From Macrococcoides caseolyticum (GTDB lineage: Bacteria > Bacillota > Bacilli > Staphylococcales > Staphylococcaceae), in assembly GCF_021366795.1 (NCBI RefSeq), contig NZ_JAHCPS010000009.1, positions 1 to 64,000 on the forward strand: DNA of 64,000 bases. The letters are read 5' to 3'. Position 1 is the first letter of the stretch, and the number at the start of each line of letters is the position of its first letter. The position numbers were made by a program, and so were the translations under genes. The notes under the pieces were generated by a model. That model worked only from the letters and a program-made list of their open reading frames with translations. It ran no database searches and had not been told where the DNA came from. Shown here one piece after another: positions 38,876 through 47,365 of the stretch.

Positions 38876-39469
38876 ATGAAATGTAGCTGTAAAAAATCAA
38901 TCGGTGCATTTGTCTTTGTAGCAGCAAGCGGTACATTATATTATTTCTTAACGAAAAATCAAAAAGATGATACGCAATCTTTAAGTCAAGAAGCATCTAC
39001 ACAAAAGAGTGTGAACGTAGAACTTGTAAAACCAGAACCAACCCCACCAGAATCCGTCGGTAAAGAATTTCATATGCCTCATTTTATGGTGAGAAATTTA
39101 GTAGTTACACCCAATGACAACGGCGTAGCATTTAGGCTCGATTATCGTATTGACCGTGTACTATATAATTATTTAATGCATAATACACCACATTATCGTT
39201 TCAGATTTACATTACCTGGCGAATTAAAGCCTTACTTTGAAGGAAATGGTACTGCAAAGATGTTAGGTGAATTAGTTTACGGTACAGGTGAAAAATCTGA
39301 TTACAGTGTTACGTTTAACTTTAAGAAAAATGATGATATCGAGAGTAGTAAAATGCATGAAATTAGTGAAACGACTGGACCATATCATTTAGATATTGTT
39401 GATGAACAGTTAAAAGTATTAAACGAATATGACGATGTATATGCTGCTGCAAATTTAATAAGATTTTAA
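38876..39469 (+). CDS. Membrane-anchored hypothetical protein
   Basis: A 197-residue protein with a short Cys-containing basic N-terminus (MKCSCKKS), one hydrophobic segment (about 9-25, GAFVFVAASGTLYYFL), a low-complexity linker (SQEASTQKS, PEPTPP) and an extracellular domain with FMVRNLVVTPNDNGVAFRLDYRIDRV. I do not recognise the domain. The ATG at 38876 is preferred (GGGG 8 nt upstream) over that at 38870. Confidence 0.65.
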   Translation: MKCSCKKSIGAFVFVAASGTLYYFLTKNQKDDTQSLSQEASTQKSVNVELVKPEPTPPESVGKEFHMPHFMVRNLVVTPNDNGVAFRLDYRIDRVLYNYLMHNTPHYRFRFTLPGELKPYFEGNGTAKMLGELVYGTGEKSDYSVTFNFKKNDDIESSKMHEISETTGPYHLDIVDEQLKVLNEYDDVYAAANLIRF

Positions 39470-39596
39470 ATGTTGAGTGTCGGACACCATGGTGATAAAG
39501 CTGTGGTGTTCTTTTATGGTGCGTAACAGAGGGGTGCGATAAAGAAAATATTCTGCAATCATTGCAATTATCAAAATAATGCCATAAACATTAAAA

Positions 39597-39622
39597 AAGC
39601 CACCCTGACGTCAGGGTGGCTT
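39597..39622 (-). terminator. Terminator of luxS (end of the mcc-luxS operon)
   Basis: A perfect palindrome of 26 bp with stem AAGCCACCCTGAC, followed on the minus strand by T6. Confidence 0.85.
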
Positions 39623-39636
39623 CATCTATTATAACG

Positions 39637-40122
39637 TTATTCTGTTGGGGCTTTACCTTCCTGGTAAATGTTGCGCCAGCCATCTTTTTTACTTAACATT
39701 TCTTTCGCAATCGCTTGCGCACCTTCTAATGAATGACTAGCTGCCCAGCCACATTGTACTTCATTACATGCCGGTACTTCTGTCGCCGCTAATACGTCAT
39801 TTAATGTCTTCTCTAAAACGACTAATACATCTTCATAGTCATCATGGTTAATCAGTGATAGATAGAATCCTGTCTGGCAACCCATTGGAGATAAGTCTAC
39901 AACTTTATCCGTATGGTTACGAATATTTTCTGCCATTAAGTGTTCTAATGAATGTAGTCCTGGCATTTCCATATGCTCTTTATTTGGTTGTTTGAATCGA
40001 ATATCGTATTTATGAATCACGTCACCATGCACGCCTTCTTTTAGTCCTGCTAAACGGACAAATGGTGCATCTACGATTGTATGATCTAAGTTAAAGCTTT
40101 CTACGTTCATTTTTTGAGTCAT
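39637..40122 (-). CDS. luxS: S-ribosylhomocysteine lyase (AI-2 synthesis)
   Basis: Cleaves S-ribosylhomocysteine to homocysteine and DPD, the precursor of autoinducer-2. A 161-residue metalloenzyme: His57 and His61 in [10 protein letters not shown] and Cys124 in QCGWA bind the metal, and Cys82 in MGCQTGFY is catalytic. AGGAGG precedes the ATG. It is last in an operon whose upstream genes use homocysteine, so LuxS directly supplies substrate for the fused MccA. Confidence 0.96.
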   Translation of the reverse strand: MTQKMNVESFNLDHTIVDAPFVRLAGLKEGVHGDVIHKYDIRFKQPNKEHMEMPGLHSLEHLMAENIRNHTDKVVDLSPMGCQTGFYLSLINHDDYEDVLVVLEKTLNDVLAATEVPACNEVQCGWAASHSLEGAQAIAKEMLSKKDGWRNIYQEGKAPTE

Positions 40123-40146
40123 GATTTGGCCTCCTCGTATAAATGA

Positions 40147-41292
40147 TTAGTTAAGTAATTCAAAACCTGCTTTTAAATCTTCCAGTAAATCTTCGCTATC
40201 TTCAATACCCACTGAGATACGTACTAATCCGTCCGTGATGCCTAATTCTAAACGGCGTTCACGTGGAATAGATGCATGTGTCATTTGGCTTGGTACAGAG
40301 ATTAAACTTTCAACTGCCCCTAATGATTCAGCTAATGTAAAGTATTTTAAAGATTTCACTAATCGTTCAGCATTTTCTTTTGATCCGACATCAAATGAAA
40401 TCATTCCACCGTAACCTTTACTTTGAGATTCATGGATAGACTTACGTTCAGCATCAAGTAATGATGGATGGAATACTTTAGAAACTTTATCGTTATTTAT
40501 TAAGTAATCAACAATTTGCAGTGTTGTTTTTTCTGTCTGTTCCATACGTAAAGCAAGTGTTTTAATACCACGTACGAGCAAGAAACTATCTTGTGGTCCA
40601 AGTACACCACCAACAGAATTCTGGATAAAGTGAATTTGCTCAGATAATTCTGGTGTACGAGATACTAGTAATCCAGCAACCACGTCACTATGGCCACCGA
40701 TATATTTCGTTGCTGAATGTAATACGATATCGATGCCTAAATCGATTGGATTTTGGAAGTATGGTGTCATAAATGTATTGTCTACAACTGAGATTAAGTT
40801 GTTGGCTTGTGCGATTTCTACCATAGCGCGAATATCCGTTACATTTAGTAATGGGTTTGTTGGTGTTTCAATGTATAACATTTTCGTTTCGGGTGTAATC
40901 GCTGCTTTAACGGCTTCTACATCAGTCGTGTCAACGAATGTTGATTTAATACCGATACGGTCAAATACTTTCGTAAATACACGATATGTACCGCCATACA
41001 CATCACTGCCGACAACGATATGGTCGCCAGCGTTTAATAACATAATAACTGTTGATACTGCAGCCATACCTGAACCGAATGCGAAACCTTCATGTCCATT
41101 TTCAAGGTCAGCGATTAATGTTTCTAATGCTGTACGTGTAGGGTTTTTCGTACGTGAGTATTCATACCCTTGACGTAAATTGCCGATGCCATCTTGTTTG
41201 TACGTACTTGTTTGATAGATTGGTGTGTTAACTGATCCTGTATAAGCGTCTGTTGTTTTTCCGCCATGGATCATCATCGTTTTTTTCTTCAT
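40147..41292 (-). CDS. mccB: Cystathionine gamma-lyase / homocysteine gamma-lyase
   Basis: A PLP enzyme (Cys/Met metabolism family, 381 residues) that splits cystathionine to cysteine, 2-oxobutyrate and ammonia. The PLP lysine is Lys196 in LHSATKYIGGHSD; SVVDNTFMTPYFQNP and YSRTKNPTRTALE are conserved. It starts 3 bp after the MccA-containing gene. Position behind a cystathionine beta-synthase-like enzyme supports MccB over a biosynthetic cystathionine gamma-synthase. Confidence 0.92.
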   Translation of the reverse strand: MKKKTMMIHGGKTTDAYTGSVNTPIYQTSTYKQDGIGNLRQGYEYSRTKNPTRTALETLIADLENGHEGFAFGSGMAAVSTVIMLLNAGDHIVVGSDVYGGTYRVFTKVFDRIGIKSTFVDTTDVEAVKAAITPETKMLYIETPTNPLLNVTDIRAMVEIAQANNLISVVDNTFMTPYFQNPIDLGIDIVLHSATKYIGGHSDVVAGLLVSRTPELSEQIHFIQNSVGGVLGPQDSFLLVRGIKTLALRMEQTEKTTLQIVDYLINNDKVSKVFHPSLLDAERKSIHESQSKGYGGMISFDVGSKENAERLVKSLKYFTLAESLGAVESLISVPSQMTHASIPRERRLELGITDGLVRISVGIEDSEDLLEDLKAGFELLN

Positions 41293-41295
41293 TAT

Positions 41296-42816
41296 TTATT
41301 CTCCTTCAATATTAAAAATTTTCTTTGATAAATACCTGTCACTTGCATCAGGGAAGATGACGATAATATTTTGGTTTGTATAGTTTTTCTGCTGATTCAG
41401 TGCAGCCTGTAATGCGGCACCTGATGAACTACCTTGCATTAGCCCTTCTAGTTTAGCAAGTTCTGTCACTTTAGTAAACGCATCAACATCAGAGATAGTT
41501 TCGACGGCGTCGATTAAGTCTTTAGGTAAGAATACTGGCCATGCTTCAACACCAATACCTTCTGTTCTGTGACTGCCAGATGCACCACCATTTAATATTG
41601 AACCTTCTGGCTCAACGATGACTTTATGAGCATCTTTAAAGTAGTGGGCGAGTCCTGTAAATGTACCACCTGAGCCTGCACCTGCAACAATCATATCGAC
41701 ACGACCCACTTCATCGATAATCTCATGAGCTAAGCCTTCATAACTCGAAGGGTTATCAGATGATTCAAATTGATTTGTAAAGAATGCACCAGTTTCCTGT
41801 GCATATTTCAATGCTTCCTCGCGAGCGAAAAGCATACCTTTTTCTGTTGGTGTATTAATAATCTCTGCACCAAGTGCACGCATAATACTTTGTTTCTCTA
41901 CACTAAACTTTTCTGGGACATAAACACGGAGCTTTAAATCGAATTTCTGACAAACGAGTGCTAATCCGATGCCTGTATTCCCAGCAGTCGCTTCAACAAC
42001 TAAACCATTGTTAATATCACCACGAGCTAATGCTTTCGAAATAATATTAAACCCTAAGCGATCTTTTATTGAACCACCTAAGTTGTGGTTCTCTAATTTT
42101 GCAAATAGTCGGTTACCTTTATTCAATGGAAATGCAGTAATTTCAACGAGTGGTGTGTTTCCGATTAAATCAAACGGTTTTTTAATGTTTTTTTTCTTTA
42201 ATATTTGTAGGTGTGCAAAGCGATTCAGCTGAGTATCATGATAATCAAACCCATTACGACTAGCGATTGCTGCCATTGTTTCTTTAAATGGATAGTATTC
42301 ACGGTTTAAATCCTCAACTAAATTGTTATAGCCTAAACGTGTGTAATGTTCAATCATTGCTTGTTTTTCTTCTTTTGAATTGAATATCGTATCAAGAATA
42401 ATAATACAACCTTCTTCATTTAATAATTCTGCATATTTTCCGATGGCGATATCCTTTTCTATATCAGTAAGATGATGAAATGCAAAGGAAGATATAAAGG
42501 TATCCACCATTTCAGCTTTAAAGTTTAAAAAATCTCCACGTTCAAATGTAATGCCTGTTTTCTTTTCACCGATGGCTGCCATCTCTTCACTTGGTTCTAC
42601 AGCACGAACATTTAATCCCTGATTGATTAAGTATCGTGTCATGTTACCTGTACCAGGACCAAATTCAACAACGTTTCCTTTAGCATGTTTTACGGCTTGC
42701 TCAATCATGAATTCATAATTAATAAATACATCCTGATATTCAGGGTCTTGTCCTGCTACAAAATTATCGTATTCTGAAGCCCAATCCTTAAATATATCCA
42801 TAAAAGGTAAACTCAT
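41296..42816 (-). CDS. mccA: Fusion: YrrT-type SAM methyltransferase + MccA cystathionine beta-synthase
   Basis: A 506-residue bifunctional protein. Residues 1-205 match the YrrT-type methyltransferase: FKDWASEYDNFVAG, motif I VVEFGPGTGNMT (49-60), FAFHHLTDIEK. Residues 213-506 are a PLP-dependent O-acetylserine-dependent cystathionine beta-synthase: LIGNTPLVEI, Lys251 in LGGSIKDRLG, EATAGNTGIGLA, GAGSGGTFTG and SSSGAA. In Bacillus subtilis yrrT and mccA are separate genes of one operon (yrrT-mtnN-mccA-mccB). Here they are joined with almost no linker, across an A8 tract at 42188-42195 where one additional A would give a stop three codons on. The gene leads the operon with mccB and luxS. Sequence error or slippage should be considered. 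Confidence 0.88.
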   Translation of the reverse strand: MSLPFMDIFKDWASEYDNFVAGQDPEYQDVFINYEFMIEQAVKHAKGNVVEFGPGTGNMTRYLINQGLNVRAVEPSEEMAAIGEKKTGITFERGDFLNFKAEMVDTFISSFAFHHLTDIEKDIAIGKYAELLNEEGCIIILDTIFNSKEEKQAMIEHYTRLGYNNLVEDLNREYYPFKETMAAIASRNGFDYHDTQLNRFAHLQILKKKNIKKPFDLIGNTPLVEITAFPLNKGNRLFAKLENHNLGGSIKDRLGFNIISKALARGDINNGLVVEATAGNTGIGLALVCQKFDLKLRVYVPEKFSVEKQSIMRALGAEIINTPTEKGMLFAREEALKYAQETGAFFTNQFESSDNPSSYEGLAHEIIDEVGRVDMIVAGAGSGGTFTGLAHYFKDAHKVIVEPEGSILNGGASGSHRTEGIGVEAWPVFLPKDLIDAVETISDVDAFTKVTELAKLEGLMQGSSSGAALQAALNQQKNYTNQNIIVIFPDASDRYLSKKIFNIEGE

Positions 42817-42903
42817 TTGCCTCTCTCCTAATTATCAATTAATCTTATCGGTTAACTCGGGATTAATATTACCATGCAGGTAAGTATAACACAATAAAAA
42901 AGT

Positions 42904-42921
42904 TTGTGAATGTGGTCACAA
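42904..42921. promoter_or_regulatory. Rex-like box upstream of the mcc-luxS operon
   Basis: TTGTGAATGTGGTCACAA differs from the Rex consensus TTGTGAANNNNTTCACAA at one position. It lies about 90 bp ahead of the fusion gene start, upstream of a minus-strand TATACT-like -10, and overlaps the region before the GrpB-like gene. Confidence 0.45.
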
Positions 42922-42965
42922 TACAGTATAATATTATTATTACAAAATTTGAGAGTTGGTTGCGC

Positions 42966-43505
42966 ATGAAAAGGAATGTTGTATTGCCTTATGATAGTAT
43001 ATGGCAACATTTATTCATTGATGAGAGTAGAAAGCTAAAGTCAAGTATTAAAGAGCATGCTGACAGCTTACAGCATATTGGATCGACAGCAGTACCAGGC
43101 TCATCTGCAAAGCCAATCATTGATATGATGATTATCACGAAAAGCATACAGTTATTTGAAACCAAACATCAAGCCTTAACCAATCTCGGATATCAACGCG
43201 TGCCATCTCAATTTAAGGATAGTCTGCAATATATTAAATGTATATCGGGTGATGTGACCCACCAACTTTTTATTTTTCCTATGGGTCACGAAAAGATTAT
43301 TGAAATGATAGCATTCACGTCATATATGAAATATTATCCAAGTGAAATGGAACGTTATAACCATATGAAAAGTGAACTTGCTAAATTATATCCGTTTGAG
43401 ATTGAAGCATATCAACAGGCTAAGGTTATTTTTGTAACTGTAATGACTGTTAAAGCACTTGATTGGTATCTTTCTTTGCAACACAAAAATGTATCCATCA
43501 TATAA
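42966..43505 (+). CDS. GrpB-family (UPF0157) nucleotidyltransferase-fold protein
   Basis: A 179-residue member of the GrpB/UPF0157 family, related to the nucleotidyltransferase fold. The diagnostic LQHIGSTAVPGSSAKPIIDMMI (about 35-56) is present, with YDSIWQHLFIDESRKL before it. Some relatives are fused to dephospho-CoA kinase, but no biochemical role is secure. ATG at 42966 is chosen; the GTG at 42906 lies inside the Rex-like box region. Followed by a strong terminator. Confidence 0.82.
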   Translation: MKRNVVLPYDSIWQHLFIDESRKLKSSIKEHADSLQHIGSTAVPGSSAKPIIDMMIITKSIQLFETKHQALTNLGYQRVPSQFKDSLQYIKCISGDVTHQLFIFPMGHEKIIEMIAFTSYMKYYPSEMERYNHMKSELAKLYPFEIEAYQQAKVIFVTVMTVKALDWYLSLQHKNVSII

Positions 43506-43508
43506 TTA

Positions 43509-43550
43509 AAAAGCATCTTTACAGCACACGTGCTGTAAAGATGCTTTTAA
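43509..43550 (+). terminator. Terminator of the GrpB-like gene
   Basis: AAAAGCATCTTTACAGCAC forms a perfect 19-bp stem with the sequence at 43530-43548. Confidence 0.8.
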
Positions 43551-43655
43551 TTTATTTGTTTTTGTTAATCTTGATATCATTGCAACAATAATACAAATTT
43601 AGTGTGAATTTTGTTATTATTACTAAATAAAGACATGCTTTAAAGGAGCTTATAT

Positions 43656-44330
43656 ATGCCATCTATTCTGATTGTTGAAGATGAACGAGAAATTGCAGAA
43701 CTAATTAAGTTTATACTAATTAAAGAAGGTTTTGAAACGGTTGATATTGCTTCAACATATGCAGAGGCAAATACGATGATAAATCGTCCATATGATACAT
43801 ATTTACTTGATATTAATTTAGGAGACGGTTCTGGATATGATTTAGGGAACACGATACGTAAACATACAGACGCCCCAATACTTTATGTATCTGCCAATAC
43901 ACAAGATCGAGATAAAATTAAAGGATTTCAAAATGGTGCAGATGATTATATAACGAAACCATTTAATCCGATGGAGCTTGCGGCGCGTGTAAAAGTAAAT
44001 ATGGATCGTTATTTAAAGACAGGACATAGGATAGGAGCACTCTATCATTTTGACGAACATAATGCTGAGCTCGTGGTGGGTAAAGCGCGATATTTATTGT
44101 CTGGAAAGCAATACTTATTAATGCAATATTTATATGAGCATCAAGATGTCCTCTGCACGAAAGAGCAAATTTATGAAGCGGTCTGGGAAAATCAGTTTGT
44201 TGATGATAATACAGTAATGGTTCATATAAGAAAGTTAAGAGAAAAGTTAGAAGAAAATCCAAGTCAGCCGAAACTGTTAGTGACGGTTAGAGGTGTAGGC
44301 TATATCTTAAGATCGGGTGTTAATCAATGA
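43656..44330 (+). CDS. OmpR-family response regulator
   Basis: A 224-residue regulator: receiver domain (1-115) with acidic pocket VEDE (8-10), phospho-acceptor Asp52 in YLLDINLGDGSG, Thr/Ser in LYVSANT and Lys in DYITKPF; then a winged-helix DNA-binding domain (about 130-222) with DDNTVMVHIRKLREKLEENP and VRGVGYIL. Overlaps the sensor kinase gene by 4 bp (ATGA). The regulon cannot be read from the sequence; no transporter is adjacent. Confidence 0.9.
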   Translation: MPSILIVEDEREIAELIKFILIKEGFETVDIASTYAEANTMINRPYDTYLLDINLGDGSGYDLGNTIRKHTDAPILYVSANTQDRDKIKGFQNGADDYITKPFNPMELAARVKVNMDRYLKTGHRIGALYHFDEHNAELVVGKARYLLSGKQYLLMQYLYEHQDVLCTKEQIYEAVWENQFVDDNTVMVHIRKLREKLEENPSQPKLLVTVRGVGYILRSGVNQ

Positions 44331-45964
44331 ATATCGGAAAGAAATTTATATTACGTTTCATCCGATACTTCTTAATATTCTATTTTTCAATCACAGCGAT
44401 TATTTGTGCTTTTTTTGTATTCTTTCTTTCTACAACTGAACTGGATTTCTATGAAGAAGATTTACAAGTAGTTGACTCAATTACGATGAGTGAATATATG
44501 AATATCAATGGAAACAAAGTCTTGCCGCATAAAAAAATGCTTGCTTATGTCAAGAAGAATAACGGTGTTATCATTGTTCGAAATAAAGATGACAAGGTGA
44601 TTTATACTTCTGAAAAAGATTTTAAATTAAGACCATTAACACAGTATCGAGATGAGGAGTTTACAACATGGGAAATGCCGGATGGCAAGCAAGTTGTTTA
44701 TGTTGAAAATGGTCTCTTAAATGAAGCTAGACAAAAGATTGAAAATGGTGACAAAAATGCAATGAAGTTTCTTGAAGCGCACCATCTTGGTTTGTTTGTT
44801 GCACAACAGTCACATCTGAAGAAATTATCAGGTGATTTTGATGAAGGTGTTATAAACAACGCAATATTTGAGCATAAAAATCATGATCATTATCAACAAT
44901 ATTATTTTGTTTCCTATAAAAAGGATCAAAAAAATTATTATATTGTTCAAAAAAATCAATATCCTGAAGACGCTAAAGCAATATTTGCAGAAAACAGTTA
45001 TTTGTATGATAAAGATTTTATGGTTGTTATAAAAAGTTTCCTGGTGTGGTATGCATGGCTGAATGTTGCAGTATTTTTATCCATTTTACTTCTGTCATTT
45101 TTAATTGGTAGCAGGCTCGCACGTCCTCTACGTCATTTCTCAAGATGGGTTGAGCAACTGGCCAACGGAGATTATACAGTACTTAATAATGATAAAATTT
45201 ATAAAGATGGTCGATTGCGTAGGAAATATCGAATGTATAGTTCTATAGACCAGGCAATCGCAAAGTTAACCGGAAAATTAGCAGATGATAAGCACTATCA
45301 AAGTAAAATGAATGAACAACGTGAAAACTGGGTGCGTGGGATAACACACGATTTAAAGACACCACTAAGTTCAATTTATGGTTATGCCAAAATATTAAAT
45401 AGTGATATGCCATTAAATGCATCAGAACAAAAGAAATTCATGGCAATTATTGAAGATAAAGCTTTATATATTGATGAATTATTAAAAGATTTAAATATGG
45501 TTTATCAGTTAAAGAGTGACGGTATTCAATTTCATACAGAAGCAACATGTCTAAAGTCCTATATAGAATCTTTTGTGGCGCAATATGGGAATAAGGGATT
45601 AAGTTATGTTTATCAGGAAAATGCGATGATTCACATCGATATTTCACGAATGGACCGAGTGCTTACTAATATCGTCTCTAATAGCTTTACACATAATACG
45701 AATGTTGAAGTATGGATAAGTACGTATTTGAATGGTAATAATGCGATAATTGAAGTGGCAGATAATGGGCAAGGGATACCCCAGGAAGATTTAAAAAATA
45801 TTTTTGATCAGTTTTATCGTGGTAAGCAAACAAATGCACATCATAATGGCAGTGGGCTTGGGTTATCAGTAGCGAAGCAAATTGTCGAATTACATGAAGG
45901 TACAATAGATGTGATCAGTTCTGTTGCAGGAACAAAATTTTTAATTACATTACCCGCTAAATAA
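44327..45964 (+). CDS. Sensor histidine kinase with large extracellular domain
   Basis: A 545-residue kinase partnered with the preceding regulator. Two membrane segments (about 10-33 and 238-262) flank an extracellular domain of about 200 residues with no recognised fold; it is rich in Lys/Asn and contains NYYIVQKNQYPEDA. Cytosolic HAMP (about 260-320), HisKA with phospho-accepting His341 in RGITHDLKTPLSS, and HATPase with NIVSNSFTHN, DNGQGIP and GSGLGLSVAKQI follow. The long extracellular sensor separates it from the short BceS-type intramembrane kinases. Confidence 0.9.
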   Translation: MNIGKKFILRFIRYFLIFYFSITAIICAFFVFFLSTTELDFYEEDLQVVDSITMSEYMNINGNKVLPHKKMLAYVKKNNGVIIVRNKDDKVIYTSEKDFKLRPLTQYRDEEFTTWEMPDGKQVVYVENGLLNEARQKIENGDKNAMKFLEAHHLGLFVAQQSHLKKLSGDFDEGVINNAIFEHKNHDHYQQYYFVSYKKDQKNYYIVQKNQYPEDAKAIFAENSYLYDKDFMVVIKSFLVWYAWLNVAVFLSILLLSFLIGSRLARPLRHFSRWVEQLANGDYTVLNNDKIYKDGRLRRKYRMYSSIDQAIAKLTGKLADDKHYQSKMNEQRENWVRGITHDLKTPLSSIYGYAKILNSDMPLNASEQKKFMAIIEDKALYIDELLKDLNMVYQLKSDGIQFHTEATCLKSYIESFVAQYGNKGLSYVYQENAMIHIDISRMDRVLTNIVSNSFTHNTNVEVWISTYLNGNNAIIEVADNGQGIPQEDLKNIFDQFYRGKQTNAHHNGSGLGLSVAKQIVELHEGTIDVISSVAGTKFLITLPAK

Positions 45965-46018
45965 AATTTGATGTTTGACAGAATTTATAGATAATTATAT
46001 AGTTATTATTAAATTCAA

Positions 46019-46119
46019 TAGATTATCAAGACGGATTGAGGGAAGGGCCCAGTGACATCCAGCAACCTGCGCGATGCGTAAGGTGCTAATTCCTACAGCA
46101 TCAGCTGACAGATAAGAAC
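46019..46119 (+). ncRNA. SAM-I riboswitch (S-box leader)
   Basis: The conserved S-box blocks are all visible in order: TTATCAAGAC (P1 5' strand), GAGGGAAGGGCCC, GACATCCAGCAACC, AAGGTGCTAATTCC and GACAGATAAGAA (P1 3' strand). High SAM favours the terminator that follows. This controls the downstream M20 hydrolase, ATP-grasp and small peptide genes. Confidence 0.95.
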
Positions 46120-46121
46120 GT

Positions 46122-46153
46122 AAAGACATTCCTATCTGGGAATGTCTTTTTAG
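46122..46153 (+). terminator. Riboswitch-controlled terminator
   Basis: AAAGACATTCC / GGGAATGTCTTT with TATCT loop and T run. It lies between the S-box aptamer and the ribosome-binding site, the expected expression platform. Confidence 0.9.
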
Positions 46154-46171
46154 TTAAAAGGAGTGTATGAA

Positions 46172-47365
46172 ATGGAAGAGAAAGTAGTTCAGTTTATAGA
46201 TAATAATAGAGCACGATTTATTCATATTAGTCATGAAATTCATGCACGACCGGAATTAGGAAATGAAGAATATTTTGCATCTAATCTACTTTGTAAGACT
46301 TTAAAGGATGCTGGTTTCAGTATTGAGCGTGATATTGCCGGACATGAAACTGGATTCATTGCGACATATGAAAGTGAGAAGGCAGGACCAGTCATAGCAT
46401 ATTTAGCTGAATACGATGCATTACCTGGCCTTGGACATGCGTGTGGCCATAATATTATTGGGACGAGTAGTGTGTTATCTGCAATTGCTTTAAAAGAAGT
46501 TATTGATGATATTGGAGGTGTCATTCAAGTATTTGGAACACCAGCTGAAGAAGGTGGTGTGAACGGAAGTGCCAAGGCATCCTACGTTAAAGCAGGATTG
46601 TTTAATGACTGTGATGTAGCTTTGATGATTCATCCTGGACACGAGTCTTTTAGAACTGTTCCAACACTTGCTGTAGATGTATTTGAAGTTGAGTTCTTTG
46701 GTAAGACAGCCCATGCTTCAGAAAATGCACATAACGGTATAAATGCGCTCGACGCGATGATCAGCTTCTTTAATGGCATTGGTCAATTACGTCAGCATAT
46801 TAAGAAGACAGATAAAGTTCATGGTGTCATATTAGACGGTGGAAAAAGTGCTAATATTATACCGGACTATACGAAAGCCCGTTTCTATACGCGTGCAATC
46901 AGTCGTAAGGATTTAGATATCCTTACTGCAAAGGTAGAGCGTGTAGCGCAAGGTGCAAGTTTAACTGCAGGTGCAACTTATAAACTCACTCATATCCAAA
47001 ACGGAGTAAATGAATTTATTCGAAACACTTTTTTAGATGATTTGTTTGAAAAACACGCGAATATACATAATGAGCCGATTTTACATGATGATTTTGGTTT
47101 CGGATCTACGGATACAGGGAATGTAAGTCACATCATCCCTACTATTCATCCGCATATTAAGATGGGGCCTTCAAACTTAGTAGGACATACGGATGCTTTC
47201 CGTGAAGCAGCGAAAAGTGCGCACGGTGATCATGCGTTATTGCAAGGTGCGAAAATTATGGCGACGATGGCGATTGAGCTGATTTCGCGCCCAGAAGAGC
47301 TTGAGCGTATTAAACACTTACATGAATCATTAAAGGAGAGCATTTATGGCGAAACAAATCAATAA
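46172..47365 (+). CDS. M20-family amidohydrolase/aminoacylase (M20D-like)
   Basis: A 397-residue zinc amidohydrolase. Metal-site segments are HEIHARPELGNEE, AEYDALPGLGHACGHN (about 88-103, His and Asp ligands), GTPAEEGG (Glu pair) and His in IMIHPGHE/HVVG-like SNLVGHTDAFRE. The M20D group removes acyl or peptide groups from amino acids or p-aminobenzoyl-glutamate. Control by a SAM riboswitch suggests a methionine- or sulfur-related substrate (inference). The ATG at 46172 is used, since GGAG lies 8-9 nt upstream; the GTG at 46163 overlaps it. The end overlaps the next gene by 20 bp. Confidence 0.87.
   Translation: MEEKVVQFIDNNRARFIHISHEIHARPELGNEEYFASNLLCKTLKDAGFSIERDIAGHETGFIATYESEKAGPVIAYLAEYDALPGLGHACGHNIIGTSSVLSAIALKEVIDDIGGVIQVFGTPAEEGGVNGSAKASYVKAGLFNDCDVALMIHPGHESFRTVPTLAVDVFEVEFFGKTAHASENAHNGINALDAMISFFNGIGQLRQHIKKTDKVHGVILDGGKSANIIPDYTKARFYTRAISRKDLDILTAKVERVAQGASLTAGATYKLTHIQNGVNEFIRNTFLDDLFEKHANIHNEPILHDDFGFGSTDTGNVSHIIPTIHPHIKMGPSNLVGHTDAFREAAKSAHGDHALLQGAKIMATMAIELISRPEELERIKHLHESLKESIYGETNQ

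Noticed and set aside
42906-42965. N-terminal extension of the GrpB-like protein from a GTG
   Set aside because: No ribosome-binding site, and it overlaps the Rex-like box; family alignment begins at MKRNVVLPYDSIW.
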